From the NCBI RefSeq assembly GCF_006861775.1, contig NZ_VDGG01000008.1, forward strand, positions 1-35,518: DNA of 35,518 nucleotides. Reading direction: 5' to 3'. This DNA comes from Psychrobacillus soli (GTDB lineage: Bacteria; Bacillota; Bacilli; Bacillales_A; Planococcaceae). Shown here piece after piece: positions 1-10,883 of this stretch (its first letter is position 1; each line of letters starts with the position of its first letter). The notes under the pieces are model-generated. The model was given only the letters and a program-made list of their open reading frames with translations, made no database searches and was not told the origin of the DNA. A program made the position numbers and the translations under genes.

Positions 1-30
1 ATTTACTGGATTTACACATTCGAAAAAACT
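1..30 (+). repeat. Tail of a GRTTGCT-array repeat, cut by the window edge
   Basis: The first 12 bases are identical to 14265-14276, the end of the array described at 14114-14292. The similarity continues, more weakly, through the following C-G-poly(A) stretch. The last array unit (GGATT) starts at base 8 here and at 14272 in the internal copy. The rest of the array must lie to the left of the window. Together with the palindrome at 79-219 this makes a second copy of the composite repeat. Nothing in 1-332 looks coding. Confidence 0.7.
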
Positions 31-78
31 GTAAAAAATTTCGTTTTTTACGAGCCGAAGCTGATAAGTAAGCAATTT

Positions 79-219
79 CCGTTGATTTTCGCTGTAGGAG
101 ACGACTCCTGCCGGATGAGTGAGCAAATGAGACATCCCTACGACGCCTAAGCGGCGGGGATGGCTCATCGCTCACCCGGCGGAAAGCGTTCGACTGCAGC
201 GGAAATCCCAGCGAACACT
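79..219 (+). repeat. Large imperfect palindromic intergenic element, copy 1
   Basis: The left arm (about 79-135) and right arm (about 153-213) are imperfect reverse complements, for example GATTTTCGCTG at 84-94 against CAGCGGAAATC at 197-207. The inner arms pair GATGAGTGAGC (114-124) with GCTCATCGCTCACC (163-176). A second copy lies at 14332-14543; a 41-bp block, 149-189, is identical to 14473-14513. It has no plausible ORF. It lies downstream of the codY terminator, so it is outside the codY transcript. Palindromic, locally GC-rich elements of this sort are scattered in Bacillales intergenic regions; family membership here is inferred. Confidence 0.8.
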
Positions 220-332
220 TTATTCAACTTACTACCACGCATTATACCTATAATGCGACTTGTAGAATCTACAGGATTTCATGAACACTAGATTATTAGC
301 TTGCCAAATCTACATATTATCTGGATCACAAA

Positions 333-364
333 AAACCTCTCCTACAATTAAGTAGGAGAGGTTT
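333..364 (-). terminator. Rho-independent terminator of the xerC-hslVU-codY operon
   Basis: A perfect 13-bp inverted repeat (arms 333-345 and 352-364, loop of 6) lies 13 bases past the codY stop. On the minus strand it is followed by a run of T (plus-strand A at 331-335). This is a textbook intrinsic terminator and closes the operon. Confidence 0.93.
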
Positions 365-377
365 GCTTGTTTACTTA

Positions 378-1157
378 TTATTTCATTTTAAGTTGTGCTA
401 ATTCAGCTAGGAATTTGTCATTCAGAACTTTAATATAAGTCCCTTTCATTCCTAATGATCTTGATTCAATTACGCCAGCACTTTCAAGTTTACGAAGTGC
501 ATTTACGATTACAGAACGCGTAATACCTACACGGTCTGCAATTTTAGAAGCAACAAGTAATCCTTCATTGCCATCTAGTTCTTCAAAAATATGCTCAATT
601 GCTTCTAATTCACTATATGATAATGAATTGATCGCCATTTGAACGACTGCTTTGCTACGTGCTTCCTCTTCAATTTCTTCCGATTTTTCACGTAGTATTT
701 CCATACCAACTACAGTTGCACCATATTCACCTAGGATTAAATCGTCATCATGAAATTCTTGTTGTAAGCGCCCTAAAATCAAAGTACCTAAACGCTCGCC
801 TCCTCCAATAATTGGAACGATTGTTGTTAAGCCTTCTTTAAATAGTTCACGGTTTTCCTCAGGGAATACAGAATGTTTACTGTACACGTCTAAGTTAGAA
901 GATGTTTCATTTACTGCAAACAAATTTTTTGTATAATCTTCTGGGAATTGGCGCGCTTCCATCATTTTAATCATACGGTCGTTTTCGATTTGTTGGTGTA
1001 CTTCAAAGCCAAGTAATTTTCCTTTTCTACTTACGATGAACGCGTTACATTCGATTACTTCACTTAATGTAGCTGCCATCTCTTTAAAGTTAACTGGTTT
1101 CCCAGCAGACGCTTGGAGCATCGAGTTAATCTTTCTTGTTTTATCTAATAAATTCAT
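378..1157 (-). CDS. codY: GTP- and branched-chain amino acid-sensing global repressor CodY
   Basis: This is a 259-residue CodY. The N-terminal GAF domain keeps residues known from B. subtilis CodY to line the isoleucine pocket (F40, R61, F71-P72, F98-P99). The C-terminal winged helix-turn-helix is at about 200-235, with the near-invariant stretch [20 protein letters not shown]. Bound to branched-chain amino acids and GTP, the family represses nitrogen, amino-acid and stationary-phase genes. An ATG five codons upstream (1172) overlaps the ribosome site GGAGG, so the start at 1157, spaced about 8 nt from it and matching the family N-terminus, is preferred. It is the last gene after xerC, hslV and hslU, as in the B. 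subtilis cod operon. A 90-bp gap separates it from hslU, without a clear promoter. Confidence 0.98.
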   Translation of the reverse strand: MNLLDKTRKINSMLQASAGKPVNFKEMAATLSEVIECNAFIVSRKGKLLGFEVHQQIENDRMIKMMEARQFPEDYTKNLFAVNETSSNLDVYSKHSVFPEENRELFKEGLTTIVPIIGGGERLGTLILGRLQQEFHDDDLILGEYGATVVGMEILREKSEEIEEEARSKAVVQMAINSLSYSELEAIEHIFEELDGNEGLLVASKIADRVGITRSVIVNALRKLESAGVIESRSLGMKGTYIKVLNDKFLAELAQLKMK

Positions 1158-1247
1158 TGTTGTATCCTCCATTATAATTCACTTATTTATTTATTTATAT
1201 TTTCTAAAGTTTTTCAATTGTTTCCTTGAAACACCCAGTATTCCATT

Positions 1248-2642
1248 CTACAGTATAAACTGCGATAAATCTTTATTGTTCACAATATTGTCAAGTTTTT
1301 GATCGATATAAGCAGGAGTAATTTGAATATGGGCTGGTGAAATGTCGGAAGCTTCATAAGAAAGTTCTTCTAAAATTTTCTCCAAAATCGTATGAAGTCT
1401 TCTTGCTCCTATATTATCGGTCTCTTGGTTTACTTCATAAGCGATTTCGCCAATACGTTCAATTGATTCATCCGTAAATGTAATCGTTACTCCTTCCGTT
1501 TGAAGTAATGCTTCGTATTGCTTCACTAAAGAATGCTGCGGCTCTCTTAAAATTCGAACGAAATCATCTTTCGTTAGCTTTTCCAATTCTACGCGAATCG
1601 GGAAACGGCCTTGCAATTCCGGAATAAGATCCGATGGTTTCGACATATGGAAAGCTCCAGCAGCGATGAACAAAATATAATCTGTTTTAACAGCACCGTA
1701 TTTCGTCGTAACAGTAGAACCTTCAACAATAGGTAAAATATCTCGTTGAACACCCTCTCTTGAAACATCTGCAGAAGAATTACTTCCACTTCTACTCGCA
1801 ATCTTATCCATTTCATCGATAAAGATAATTCCGGATTGTTCCGTTTTCTCGATTGCAATTTGGGCAATTTCATCATTATCTATTAACTTACCCGCTTCTT
1901 CATGAATTAAAACTTTACGCGCATCTTTCACTTTCATTTTTCTTTTTTTCTTTTTCTTTGGCATTAAACTAGAAAACGCGTCCTGCATATTCATTCCCAT
2001 GCTTTCCATTCCGCCGCCTTGCAATGCGTCAAAAATGGATGGTGTAGCTTCCGTTACTTCAACCGTTACAATTTCTTCTTCGAGTTTTCCATCTCTTAAA
2101 TCTTCGGCAATTTTCGAGCGTTTTAAACGTACATCTGTATCTTCTATATCAGAAGTTTCATCTTCGGCTTTTCCACCAAAAAGAGCTTCAAATGGATTTT
2201 GATTCGCATTCTTTTTCTTTAATGAAGGAACTAGTAATTTCACAATTGCATCATTCGCCAATCGAACTGCCTGATCTTTTACTTCTTCCATTTTTTCTTC
2301 TTTTACAATTCGAATGGCAGCTTCTACTAAATCTCTTACCATCGATTCTACATCTCTACCGACATAGCCGACTTCTGTAAATTTAGTTGCTTCAACTTTT
2401 ACGAAAGGAGCTTTTGTCAGTTTTGCAATTCGTCTAGCAATTTCTGTTTTCCCTACACCAGTAGGTCCAATCATTAAAATATTTTTCGGTATTACTTCAT
2501 TTCTCATCTCTTCATCAAGCAATTGTCTTCTATAACGATTTCGAAGTGCAACTGCTACTGCTTTTTTTGCTGTTTCCTGGCCAACAATATACTTATTTAA
2601 ATGCTCTGTAATTTGTTTTGGGGTTAAGTTTGTTTCTTTCAT
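1248..2642 (-). CDS. hslU: ATPase/unfoldase subunit HslU (ClpY, CodX)
   Basis: This 464-residue AAA+ unfoldase feeds substrates into the HslV peptidase. Walker A is GPTGVGKT at 59-66 and Walker B is IIFIDEMDK near 272-280. Between them lies the HslU-specific intermediate domain (about 110-240), which is charged and contains a Lys-rich run. The C-terminal tail ends in LSQFIL; HslU C-termini insert into HslV to activate it. The start ATG overlaps the hslV stop (ATGA, 4 bp), implying translational coupling and equal synthesis. Length and domain order are normal for the family. Confidence 0.98.
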   Translation of the reverse strand: MKETNLTPKQITEHLNKYIVGQETAKKAVAVALRNRYRRQLLDEEMRNEVIPKNILMIGPTGVGKTEIARRIAKLTKAPFVKVEATKFTEVGYVGRDVESMVRDLVEAAIRIVKEEKMEEVKDQAVRLANDAIVKLLVPSLKKKNANQNPFEALFGGKAEDETSDIEDTDVRLKRSKIAEDLRDGKLEEEIVTVEVTEATPSIFDALQGGGMESMGMNMQDAFSSLMPKKKKKRKMKVKDARKVLIHEEAGKLIDNDEIAQIAIEKTEQSGIIFIDEMDKIASRSGSNSSADVSREGVQRDILPIVEGSTVTTKYGAVKTDYILFIAAGAFHMSKPSDLIPELQGRFPIRVELEKLTKDDFVRILREPQHSLVKQYEALLQTEGVTITFTDESIERIGEIAYEVNQETDNIGARRLHTILEKILEELSYEASDISPAHIQITPAYIDQKLDNIVNNKDLSQFIL

Positions 2643-3187
2643 TCACCTAATACCTCCACAATAATTTGATGATTCGTAAATACGCAAATATCAGCGGCAG
2701 TAGTTAAAGACGCGACTGCGATTTCTTTTGCAGTCATGTTATCCCCAGCATACTGTTTTAATGCTCTTCCAGCAGCAAGTGCATAATTCCCACCAGAACC
2801 GATTGCAAGAATTCCATCGTCTGGTTCGATTACTTCACCAGTACCAGATACTAATAATAGATTTTTACTATCCATTACTAACAGCATTGCCTCTAGTTGT
2901 CGTAGCATTTTGTCTCCTCGCCATTGTTTAGCAAGCTCGACCGCTGCACGTTGAAGATTTCCGTTATATTCTAATAACTTCCCTTCGAACATTTCAAATA
3001 GTGTAAATGCATCTGCTACGGAACCAGCAAATCCAGCTACAACTTGACCGTTAAATAATCTTCTTACTTTTTTAGCCGTATGTTTCATCACTACTTGATT
3101 GCCTAATGTAACTTGACCGTCTCCTGCCATTGCATGAGAACCTTTATGACTAACCGCAAAAATCGTTGTTGCATGAATACTAGACAT
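2639..3187 (-). CDS. hslV: Peptidase subunit HslV (ClpQ, CodW) with an N-terminal MSS start
   Basis: This is the 182-residue proteasome-beta-like peptidase of the HslVU protease. Instead of the usual Met-Thr-Thr start it begins [12 protein letters not shown], like B. subtilis CodW. In CodW the serine exposed after Met removal is reported to be the nucleophile, in place of the N-terminal threonine. The remaining core ([37 protein letters not shown]) is typical. It follows xerC by 49 bp, with GGAGG upstream of the ATG, and overlaps hslU by 4 bp. The serine mechanism is inferred from CodW similarity. Confidence 0.97.
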   Translation of the reverse strand: MSSIHATTIFAVSHKGSHAMAGDGQVTLGNQVVMKHTAKKVRRLFNGQVVAGFAGSVADAFTLFEMFEGKLLEYNGNLQRAAVELAKQWRGDKMLRQLEAMLLVMDSKNLLLVSGTGEVIEPDDGILAIGSGGNYALAAGRALKQYAGDNMTAKEIAVASLTTAADICVFTNHQIIVEVLGE

Positions 3188-3236
3188 TTTACCATTACCT
3201 CCAATAGATCAAATTCACCTTATTGTTGCCTGCATG

Positions 3237-4130
3237 CTATGCTCGAGGATGAGCATTCATATACGTTTTTCGTAAATGTTCTTTCGTTACATGGGTGTAT
3301 ACTTGAGTAGAAGATAGATGCGAGTGACCTAATAACTCTTGAACGCTCCTTAAATCTGCCCCATTGTTTAATAAATGCGTGGCAAAAGTATGGCGCAGCA
3401 TATGAGGATAAATCGTTGAATGCATGGATGCTTTTTCCATCATTCCATTTAAAATATACCGTACTCCTTCTGTCGTTAAATGTTCTCCCCTATTATTTAC
3501 GAATAGGTAGGGATGAGATGTTTTCTTCATCAATTTCGTTCTACTATTTAGCACATAGTCTTCCACTGCAGATAGCGCAAAGTCTCCTACAGGTACATAC
3601 CGCTCTTTCCTACCTTTTCCCATAACACGGACGACCCCGTAATTACTATCAATATGACGTAATTCGATCGATGTAAGTTCACTTACTCGTATTCCGGTTG
3701 CATATAACAATTCAAGTATTGCCATATTACGAATGGACAACGGATCAGACGCCTTATTTCCTTCAAATAATTTCTCCATTTCTTCTTCATAAAAGAAATG
3801 CGGCAACTTCGTTTCTTTCTTTGGATGGTATAACGATTGGAAAGCATCATCTCGAATATTGTATTCTCTATGCAAAAATTTATAGAAAGATCGTATAGAA
3901 GATATTTTCCGAGAAATAGAAGTTCTTGCGAGTTGCTCATCATATAAGTTAGTAACATACAATCTTGCATGAACATACTCTACATCATTTAAATTATTTA
4001 CTCCTTCTACTTCTAAAAAGTGTATAAATTGCTTTATATCTTTTTCATATTCTCGAATGGTTAGGTTTGAGTAATTTTTTTCTAATTGAATATACGCTAT
4101 AAAAGAATGTAATTTATCTAATGCAATCAT
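3237..4130 (-). CDS. xerC: Tyrosine recombinase XerC (CodV)
   Basis: A 297-residue site-specific recombinase that, with XerD, resolves chromosome dimers at dif. The N-terminal SAM-like core-binding domain covers about 1-90. The catalytic domain keeps all six active-site residues: R148 (TGIRVSE), K172 (GKGRKER), H243 and R246 (HMLRH), H269 (LGHS) and nucleophile Y278 (VYTH). The frame is open 17 codons further upstream, but that extension runs through the trmFO terminator hairpin. The ATG at 4130 has a GGAG nine bases before it and matches the family N-terminus, so it was chosen. It is the first gene of the xerC-hslVU-codY group. Confidence 0.96.
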   Translation of the reverse strand: MIALDKLHSFIAYIQLEKNYSNLTIREYEKDIKQFIHFLEVEGVNNLNDVEYVHARLYVTNLYDEQLARTSISRKISSIRSFYKFLHREYNIRDDAFQSLYHPKKETKLPHFFYEEEMEKLFEGNKASDPLSIRNMAILELLYATGIRVSELTSIELRHIDSNYGVVRVMGKGRKERYVPVGDFALSAVEDYVLNSRTKLMKKTSHPYLFVNNRGEHLTTEGVRYILNGMMEKASMHSTIYPHMLRHTFATHLLNNGADLRSVQELLGHSHLSSTQVYTHVTKEHLRKTYMNAHPRA

Positions 4131-4162
4131 GCTATGCAACTCCGTTATATTTCCATAGTAAA

Positions 4163-4194
4163 AGCCTCTAAAAGTATACAACTTTTAAGAGGCT
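4163..4194 (-). terminator. Terminator-like hairpin after trmFO
   Basis: Arms 4163-4175 and 4181-4194 pair over 13 bp with one bulged base and a 5-nt loop. The T-tract on the minus strand is short (TTTTACT). It starts 9 bases past the trmFO stop and separates topA-trmFO from xerC. The weak T-tract suggests that some transcripts read through. Confidence 0.75.
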
Positions 4195-4202
4195 GAAAGC
4201 AA

Positions 4203-5513
4203 TTATATTGCTGTATTTTTCATAAAATTTTGAATCGTTGTAAGCGCTCTATTCCCTAATTGTTCTGTTCTTGCTTTTTTGTCCCTTACTTTCGGCTGTA
4301 ATTCTGGGAATAAACCAAAGTTTATATTCATCGGTTGGAAGTTTTTTGGGTCCGCTTCTGTTATATATCGCGCCATACTACCGAGTGCTGTTTCACTTGG
4401 GAATATGACTAACTCTTCCCCTTTTGCCAGTTTCGCTGCATTAATACCCGCGAGTAGTCCACTTCCAGCTGATTCTACATATCCTTCTACCCCTGTCATT
4501 TGACCGGCAAAGAAGATATGTGGATTTGCTTTTAACTGATATGTCGGTTGTAAAACATATGGCGAATTGATGAACGTATTACGATGCATTACACCATATC
4601 GAACGATTTCCACATTTTCAAGACCAGGTATTAACTTTAATACTTCTTTTTGTGGACCCCATTTTAAATGCGTTTGGAATCCAACGATATTATAAAGTGT
4701 GCCAGCTGCATCATCTTGTCTTAGTTGGACAACCGCATATGGACGTTTCCCTGTTTTTGGATCTTCTAGACCAACCGGTTTCATCGGTCCGAACAATAAT
4801 GTTTTACGTCCTCGTTCTGCCATGATTTCTACCGGCATACAGCCTTCAAAATAAATTTCTTTTTCAAATTCTTTTAAAGGCACTACTTCTGCTGCTACTA
4901 AAGCATCGTAAAAGCGATTAAACTCTTCTTCTGTCATCGGACAGTTTAAATACGCAGCTTCGCCTTTATCATAACGAGATTTCAAATATACTTTGTCCAT
5001 ATCGATGCTGTCTTTTTCCACGATTGGAGCTGCAGCGTCATAGAAGTATAAGTATTCTTGACCTGTCATTTCTTTTACTTTTTCGGCTAGTGCCGGAGAA
5101 GTTAAAGGTCCAGTTGCAATAACAGTAATACCTTCAGGGATTTCTGTTACTTCTTCATTTACTACTTCGATCAATGGATGATTTCGAATTGCTTCTGTTA
5201 CTCTTCCAGCAAAATCATGTCGATCTACTGCAAGTGCACCACCTGCTGGCACGCTACTATTATCTGCTGACTCAATAATAAGCGAATCTAACATACGCAT
5301 TTCTTCTTTAATAACGCCTACAGCATTAGTTAAATTATTTGCTCTAAGGGAATTAGAGCATACTAACTCAGCAAATTTATCCGTATGATGGGCTGGTGTT
5401 TGCTTCACTGGGCGCATTTCATAAAGACGTACTTTTACGCCTCTTTTTGCAATTTGCCAAGCAGCCTCGCTCCCAGCAAGTCCTCCACCAATAACGTTTA
5501 CAATTTCAGTCAT
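4203..5513 (-). CDS. trmFO: Folate/FAD-dependent tRNA (uracil-54-C5) methyltransferase TrmFO (Gid)
   Basis: This 436-residue flavoprotein makes ribothymidine at position 54 of the tRNA T-loop, using methylenetetrahydrofolate as carbon donor. The dinucleotide-binding motif [10 protein letters not shown] is at 9-18. The two cysteines known to be catalytic in B. subtilis TrmFO are present: C52 in LVCSNSLRA and C225 in FEGCMPVE. A second FAD-contact segment ([15 protein letters not shown]) lies in the C-terminal half. It starts 18 bp after topA with an AAGGA ribosome site and is probably co-transcribed with it. Full length, with no anomaly. Confidence 0.98.
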   Translation of the reverse strand: MTEIVNVIGGGLAGSEAAWQIAKRGVKVRLYEMRPVKQTPAHHTDKFAELVCSNSLRANNLTNAVGVIKEEMRMLDSLIIESADNSSVPAGGALAVDRHDFAGRVTEAIRNHPLIEVVNEEVTEIPEGITVIATGPLTSPALAEKVKEMTGQEYLYFYDAAAPIVEKDSIDMDKVYLKSRYDKGEAAYLNCPMTEEEFNRFYDALVAAEVVPLKEFEKEIYFEGCMPVEIMAERGRKTLLFGPMKPVGLEDPKTGKRPYAVVQLRQDDAAGTLYNIVGFQTHLKWGPQKEVLKLIPGLENVEIVRYGVMHRNTFINSPYVLQPTYQLKANPHIFFAGQMTGVEGYVESAGSGLLAGINAAKLAKGEELVIFPSETALGSMARYITEADPKNFQPMNINFGLFPELQPKVRDKKARTEQLGNRALTTIQNFMKNTAI

Positions 5514-5531
5514 GTCGTATCCTTCTTTCTT

Positions 5532-7607
5532 TTAACTCTGTGGATCTTCCTTATAATCGCAAGAAACACATTGTATTTGTATACCTTTTTTCAATTTCTT
5601 CTCTACTAGCATAGCATTACATTTAGGACATGGTCGATTGATCGGCTTATCCCATGAAACAAATTCACATGTTGGATATTGATCGCAACCGTAAAACAAT
5701 CGTTTTGTTTTACTTTTTCGTTCGACGATTTGCCCTTTTTCACAAGATGGACATGGTACACCAATTTCCTTTATAATCGCTTTTGTATTTCTACAATCCG
5801 GGAAATTGCTACAAGCCATAAATTTACCGTAGCGCCCTAATTTATATACCATTGGAGAACCACAATTTTCACAATCTTCTCCAGTAGGTTCATCTTTAAT
5901 GACGATTTTCTCCATTTCAGCATCTGCATGCTCTACGTGTTTCGCGAAGTCTTTGTAGAAACCATCAATTACTTCTACCCATTTCACTTGCCCTTCTTCG
6001 ACACTATCTAAATCTTGTTCCATTTGAACGGTAAATTCAATATCCAAGATATTTGGGAAAAATTCTAAGACGAGTTGATGGACAATCGTTCCAAGTTCGG
6101 TAGGAACGAAACGTTTTGTTTCTAATGCAACGTATCCTCTTTTTTGAATCGTATCAAGCGTCGGTGCGTAAGTTGACGGTCTACCTATACCTAGCTCTTC
6201 AAGTGTTTTAACGAGTCTAGCTTCCGAATATCTTGGAGGCGGTTGAGTAAAATGTTGCTTAGGTTCAATGGCAAGTGCACTCACTTTATCCCCTACTGCT
6301 AAAACAGGTAAAAGTTTGTCTTTATCATCTGTTTGATCATCCGAACCTTCTACATACACTTTCATAAAACCAGGGAATTTTATTTGAGAACCATTTGCAC
6401 GAAATACAGCTTCCCCACTTTTCAAATCTACTGCAACTGTATCTAAAATTGCAGGAGCCATTTGACTAGCGATAAATCGTTCCCATATTAACTTATACAA
6501 ACGAAATAAGTCACGAGACAAAATTGCCTTCAACTCATTTGGGGTTCTTAAAACACTTGTAGGACGTACTGCCTCATGGGCATCTTGGGCTTTTTTCGAT
6601 TGTTTTTCTGCTTTTTTCGTTGCAATGAATTCTGAACCATATTCCTGCGTAATGAATTCTTGTGCATCCGCTTTTGCAGTGTCCGATATACGAGTAGAGT
6701 CTGTTCGCATGTAAGTAATTAGACCAACAGTACCCTCTTTTTTGCCAAGATCAATACCTTCGTATAATTGTTGCGCAAGCATCATCGTTTTTCTAGCTCT
6801 AAAATTTAGCTTGCGAGCGGCTTCTTGTTGAAGTGACGAAGTAGTAAAAGAAGGTGCTGGATTTCTTTTGCGTTCTTTTTTCACTACATTCGTTACTTCA
6901 AATTTTTTGCCTTTCATTACATTTAATACTGCTTTTACGTCACTTTCATTTGATAGTTTTACTTTTTCTTTTTCATTTCCAAAGTAAAGTGCATCAAACG
7001 CTTTTTTATCTTTTTCGAATTGCCCTTCGATCGACCAGTATTCTTCTGGGATAAAACTATTAATTTCATTTTCACGGTCAATGATCAAACGAAGTGCAAC
7101 TGATTGAACACGGCCAGCCGAAAGACCTTTTTTCACTTTCTTCCATAGTATAGGACTAATATTATAACCTACAAGGCGATCCAAGATTCTTCTCGCTTGC
7201 TGCGCATCCACCAAATCCATATTAATCGGTCTAGGGTGCTTAAATGATTCTAAAATGGCATCTTTTGTAATTTCATTAAAAACAACGCGACAATCTGATT
7301 GAATATCAACATTTAAAGAGTTAGCTAAATGCCATGCAATCGCTTCCCCTTCTCTGTCGGGGTCAGCCGCGAGATAAACTTTTTTCGCTTTTTTGGCCGC
7401 TTTTTTTAAGTCTTGTAATACAGGACCTTTTCCCCGTATCGTAATATATTTTGGCTCGTAGTCATGTTCAACGTCGACACCCATTTGACTTCTAGGTAAA
7501 TCGCGTACATGCCCGACCGATGCTTTTACTTTATATTTCTTACCAAGGTATCGCTCAATCGTTTTTGCTTTTGCTGGCGATTCTACTATAACTAAATAAT
7601 CCGACAT
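5532..7607 (-). CDS. topA: DNA topoisomerase I (type IA)
   Basis: A 691-residue enzyme that relaxes negative supercoils. The TOPRIM domain holds E9 (VES) and the acidic motif DPDRE at 82-86. The catalytic tyrosine is Y299 in [22 protein letters not shown] (161-173) is the conserved strand-binding motif. The C-terminus carries three tetracysteine zinc-finger modules (starting near CENCG, CPSCE and CPKCN), of which the second and third are basic. The strong ribosome site AAGGAGG precedes the ATG by 7 nt. The 122-bp gap after dprA is AT-rich, and I could not pick out one convincing promoter in it. Confidence 0.98.
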   Translation of the reverse strand: MSDYLVIVESPAKAKTIERYLGKKYKVKASVGHVRDLPRSQMGVDVEHDYEPKYITIRGKGPVLQDLKKAAKKAKKVYLAADPDREGEAIAWHLANSLNVDIQSDCRVVFNEITKDAILESFKHPRPINMDLVDAQQARRILDRLVGYNISPILWKKVKKGLSAGRVQSVALRLIIDRENEINSFIPEEYWSIEGQFEKDKKAFDALYFGNEKEKVKLSNESDVKAVLNVMKGKKFEVTNVVKKERKRNPAPSFTTSSLQQEAARKLNFRARKTMMLAQQLYEGIDLGKKEGTVGLITYMRTDSTRISDTAKADAQEFITQEYGSEFIATKKAEKQSKKAQDAHEAVRPTSVLRTPNELKAILSRDLFRLYKLIWERFIASQMAPAILDTVAVDLKSGEAVFRANGSQIKFPGFMKVYVEGSDDQTDDKDKLLPVLAVGDKVSALAIEPKQHFTQPPPRYSEARLVKTLEELGIGRPSTYAPTLDTIQKRGYVALETKRFVPTELGTIVHQLVLEFFPNILDIEFTVQMEQDLDSVEEGQVKWVEVIDGFYKDFAKHVEHADAEMEKIVIKDEPTGEDCENCGSPMVYKLGRYGKFMACSNFPDCRNTKAIIKEIGVPCPSCEKGQIVERKSKTKRLFYGCDQYPTCEFVSWDKPINRPCPKCNAMLVEKKLKKGIQIQCVSCDYKEDPQS

Positions 7608-7729
7608 AAATGTGCCTCCTTATAGAAGGTAACTCGCTTTATTCTTCAAAACAAATACCTGTTGCAAAATGTATAACAGTTTCATAATAAAAGCAAGACT
7701 TTTCATTTTTAAATTATTTTATTCATTTG

Positions 7730-8611
7730 TTATTTTAGTAATTCTTCCAGTATTTGATGACCATCCCAAACAGGCTTGGCCCCTTCTTGTATAAGGAGAT
7801 GTGGACCTGCAGAAAGGGGAGAAAAGATAGATCCTGGAATCGCAAATATTTCTTTTCCATTTTCCAGTGCATGTTCCATGGTCGAAACTGTACCACTTTT
7901 TGCTTTTGCTTCTGTAATAACGATACCTTGTGACAAGCCACTAATAATTCGGTTACGCATAGGAAAATTCCACTTTTTAGGTGTTATATATGGGGGATAT
8001 TCCGTTATTAACAACTGTGTTTTCGACATTTTATACGCCAAATCGATATTTAGTTTTGGATATATATGAAAAAATCCAGTGCCTAATACAGCAATTGTTT
8101 TTCCTCCATATTCCATCGTAATTTCATGTGCTAATGTATCGGCACCTTTCGCTAGTCCGCTTACGATGACAAAGTTTTCTCGTATTAATGGAGGTAAAAT
8201 TTTTTCAATACTACTTTTAGAGTATTCGGATGCTTCTCTAGAACCTATTACTGCAAGTTTTTTATCATTAAGCAGTAAATTTATGTCACCTTTTGCATAT
8301 AACACTGCTGGTGGATCATACAAGTTTAATAGATTAGAAGGATAATTGGGATTAGTGTAAATAATAGGGGTTATCGTATGTTTTTCATACATTTGTAGAA
8401 GTGGGATTTCTACAAATTTTCGATACATTTGTTGCAAATTGATCGCACGATCCTGCGTTATTTTACATATACTCGCAAGTAAAGAAGGCTCCATCTTTTC
8501 TATTTGAGCTAATTGGGGGTCGTACTCAAGTAGAGGTTTTATCTTGTTTAAAGGAACTGGAAAAACATAATGCAAAGCTAAAAATCGTTTTAGGAATAGT
8601 TCATCACTCAT
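7730..8611 (-). CDS. dprA: DNA-processing protein DprA (Smf)
   Basis: A 293-residue Rossmann-fold protein that loads RecA onto single-stranded DNA during natural transformation. Key motifs are GSRE (123), SGLAKGAD (151-158), LGTG (176), FPMRNRIISGLS (216-227) and SGT (239-241). The family's extended Rossmann domain ends close to the C-terminus, so no separate winged-helix domain is visible. An open stretch upstream reaches 8656 but overlaps the sucD terminator. AGGAGG sits 7 nt before the ATG at 8611, which fixes the start. It may be transcribed by read-through from sucCD or from its own unseen promoter. Confidence 0.96.
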   Translation of the reverse strand: MSDELFLKRFLALHYVFPVPLNKIKPLLEYDPQLAQIEKMEPSLLASICKITQDRAINLQQMYRKFVEIPLLQMYEKHTITPIIYTNPNYPSNLLNLYDPPAVLYAKGDINLLLNDKKLAVIGSREASEYSKSSIEKILPPLIRENFVIVSGLAKGADTLAHEITMEYGGKTIAVLGTGFFHIYPKLNIDLAYKMSKTQLLITEYPPYITPKKWNFPMRNRIISGLSQGIVITEAKAKSGTVSTMEHALENGKEIFAIPGSIFSPLSAGPHLLIQEGAKPVWDGHQILEELLK

Positions 8612-8631
8612 TTCTGCCCTCCTATAAAAAT

Positions 8632-8662
8632 AGTACGGTAGCATCATTCGATGCACCGTACT
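8632..8662 (-). terminator. Terminator of the sucCD operon
   Basis: An outer stem of 8 bp (8632-8639 with 8655-8662) and an inner stem of 5 bp (8641-8645 with 8650-8654) are separated by one bulged A. On the minus strand the hairpin is followed by TATTTTTATA. It starts 8 bases past the sucD stop. The hairpin ends only about 20 bases before the dprA start codon, with the dprA ribosome site just beyond the T-tract. Confidence 0.9.
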
Positions 8663-8669
8663 ACTAATA

Positions 8670-9572
8670 TTAATGTGTTTTACAAGCGTCGTAAAGACCT
8701 GCTTCTTTAATTGCTTCGATTAAAGTTTCACCAATAACAGATGGAGTTGCAGCAACTTTCATTCCTGCATCTTTCATTGCTTGGATTTTTCCTTCTGCCG
8801 TACCTTGACCGCCGGAAATAATTGCTCCAGCATGTCCCATACGTTTACCTTCAGGAGCAGTTTGACCACCAATAAATCCTACAACTGGTTTTGTCATATT
8901 AGCTTTAATCCATGCTGCTGCTTCTTCTTCCGCAGTACCACCGATCTCACCAATCATAACAACCGCATATGTTTCTTCATCTGCATTGAATGCAGTTAAA
9001 GCATCGATAAAGTTAGTTCCATTTACAGGGTCTCCACCAATACCAACAGCTGTCGTTTGACCGATACCAGCTTGTGTTAACTGATGAACTGCTTCATACG
9101 TTAATGTACCAGAACGTGAGACAACGCCTACGTGACCTTTTGTATGAATATATCCTGGCATAATACCGATTTTACATTCATCTGCTGTAATAACACCAGG
9201 GCAGTTTGGTCCTACTAAACGAGTTTTCTTTCCTTCCATGTAACGTTTAACGTTTACCATGTCAAGTACTGGAATATGTTCTGTAATACAGATTGTCATA
9301 TCTAACTCAGCATCTACTGCTTCCATAATCGCATCAGCAGCAAATGGAGCTGGTACATAAATTACGGAAACGTTCGCACCAGTAGCTTTTACAGCGTCTT
9401 CTACTGTATTGAAAACTGGAACGCCTTCTACTTCTGTACCACCTTTACCAGGAGTAACCCCAGCAACGATTTTTGTACCGTATTCAAGCATTTGTTTTGT
9501 ATGGAAAAGAGCAGTTGAGCCCGTAATTCCTTGAACGATTACTTTCGTATCTTTATTAATATATACGCCCAC
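8670..9572 (-). CDS. sucD: Succinyl-CoA synthetase alpha subunit
   Basis: The 300-residue alpha subunit of the TCA-cycle enzyme that converts succinyl-CoA, ADP (or GDP) and phosphate to succinate, CoA and NTP. The CoA-binding Rossmann domain is N-terminal ([15 protein letters not shown] at 13-27). The phosphorylated histidine is H247 in [12 protein letters not shown]. Translation starts at GTG (9572); this start matches the family N-terminus (M-x-V-x-INKDT). It lies 18 bp after sucC in the same operon and ends at a strong terminator. Confidence 0.98.
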   Translation of the reverse strand: MGVYINKDTKVIVQGITGSTALFHTKQMLEYGTKIVAGVTPGKGGTEVEGVPVFNTVEDAVKATGANVSVIYVPAPFAADAIMEAVDAELDMTICITEHIPVLDMVNVKRYMEGKKTRLVGPNCPGVITADECKIGIMPGYIHTKGHVGVVSRSGTLTYEAVHQLTQAGIGQTTAVGIGGDPVNGTNFIDALTAFNADEETYAVVMIGEIGGTAEEEAAAWIKANMTKPVVGFIGGQTAPEGKRMGHAGAIISGGQGTAEGKIQAMKDAGMKVAATPSVIGETLIEAIKEAGLYDACKTH

Positions 9573-9590
9573 TATATGTCCCTGCCTTTC

Positions 9591-10751
9591 TTATCCTACA
9601 AGATTAACGATTTTTTGAGCACCGTCTGCCATTGAGTCAGCAGCGATAATATTTAAGCCGGATTCATTTAATAATTTTTTACCTAAATCGACATTTGTTC
9701 CTTCTAAACGAACTACTAATGGCACAGAAAGTCCTACTTCTTTCGCAGCGATAATAACACCTTCTGCGATTACGTCACATTTCATGATACCACCGAAGAT
9801 ATTAACGAAAATACCTTTTACGTTTGCATCAGAAAGGATGATTTTGAATGCTTCTGTAACTTTTTCTGCAGTAGCACCGCCCCCAACGTCCAGGAAGTTT
9901 GCGGGTGAACCGCCGTAATAGCTAATCGTATCCATAGTAGCCATTGCAAGTCCTGCTCCATTAACCATACAACCAATATTTCCATCTAATGAAATATAGC
10001 TTAAGTCATATTTAGAAGCTTCGATTTCTTTTGCATCTTCTTCATCAAAATCGCGCATTTCTAAAATATCGCTATGGCGATATAAAGCGTTTGCGTCGAA
10101 GTTAAATTTTGCATCAAGTGCTAAAACGTTGTCATCCGCAGTTACTACTAACGGGTTGATCTCAACGATAGATGCATCTTTTTCTTTATATACTTGGTAT
10201 AAGCCAAGCATAAATTTAGCTGCTTTATTAACAAGTTTTGCTGGAATATTCATATTAAAAGCCATGCGGCGAGCTTGGAAGCCCGTTAAGCCTACAACAG
10301 GATCAATCTCTTCATAGAAAAGCTTTTCTGGTGTATTTGCAGCTACTTCCTCGATATCCATACCGCCCTCTTCAGAGCCCATTAATGTTACACGAGAAGT
10401 TGCACGGTCTAGTACTAAACCTACATAATACTCCTTCTTAATATCGCTACCTTCTTCGATCAGTAAACGCTTAATTTCTTTACCTTCTGGACCTGTTTGG
10501 TGTGTTACTAACACTTTACCTAATAGTTCCTTCGCGTATTCACGTACCTCATCTAAACTTTTTGCGATTTTTACCCCACCAGCTTTACCACGACCACCCG
10601 CGTGAATTTGAGCTTTAACAACATAAACGCTTGAGTTTAACTCTTTTGCTGCTTTAACTGCCTCTTCAGGTGAAAAAGCAACAATTCCGTTTGAAACTGC
10701 TACGCCATATTGTCTGAGGAGTTGTTTCCCTTGATATTCATGGATATTCAT
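9591..10751 (-). CDS. sucC: Succinyl-CoA synthetase beta subunit (ADP-forming)
   Basis: The 386-residue beta subunit, which supplies the ATP-grasp nucleotide site and joins SucD in the heterodimer or heterotetramer. The N-terminal signature [12 protein letters not shown] is intact. The ATP-grasp domain covers about 1-235 ([17 protein letters not shown] near 47-63), and the C-terminal ligase domain includes [11 protein letters not shown] and [11 protein letters not shown] longer frame starts at 10769, but GGAGG lies between that codon and the ATG at 10751, so 10751 is the start. A good sigma-A promoter lies about 50 bp upstream. Confidence 0.98.
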   Translation of the reverse strand: MNIHEYQGKQLLRQYGVAVSNGIVAFSPEEAVKAAKELNSSVYVVKAQIHAGGRGKAGGVKIAKSLDEVREYAKELLGKVLVTHQTGPEGKEIKRLLIEEGSDIKKEYYVGLVLDRATSRVTLMGSEEGGMDIEEVAANTPEKLFYEEIDPVVGLTGFQARRMAFNMNIPAKLVNKAAKFMLGLYQVYKEKDASIVEINPLVVTADDNVLALDAKFNFDANALYRHSDILEMRDFDEEDAKEIEASKYDLSYISLDGNIGCMVNGAGLAMATMDTISYYGGSPANFLDVGGGATAEKVTEAFKIILSDANVKGIFVNIFGGIMKCDVIAEGVIIAAKEVGLSVPLVVRLEGTNVDLGKKLLNESGLNIIAADSMADGAQKIVNLVG

Positions 10752-10799
10752 CTTGCATCCTCCAATCAAACTTGTGTCAAGTAATTTACTACCTTACTC

Positions 10800-10828
10800 A
10801 TTGTATTAAAACTGTCACAACTTGTCCA
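10800..10828 (-). promoter_or_regulatory. Sigma-A-type promoter of sucCD
   Basis: On the minus strand the -35 TGGACA (10823-10828) and -10 TACAAT (10800-10805) each match consensus at 5 of 6 positions, with a 17-bp spacer. It lies in the 132-bp gap between ylqH and sucC, about 49 bp ahead of the sucC ATG. Confidence 0.7.
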
Positions 10829-10883
10829 CAAAAGTCTAGTATTTAAATAATTTAGCGAATATTCGGATTTCTGAATGATAGAA

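Noticed and set aside
1198-1212. CodY-box-like sequence between hslU and codY
   Set aside because: It matches the 15-bp CodY consensus at only 11 positions, which is expected by chance in AT-rich DNA.
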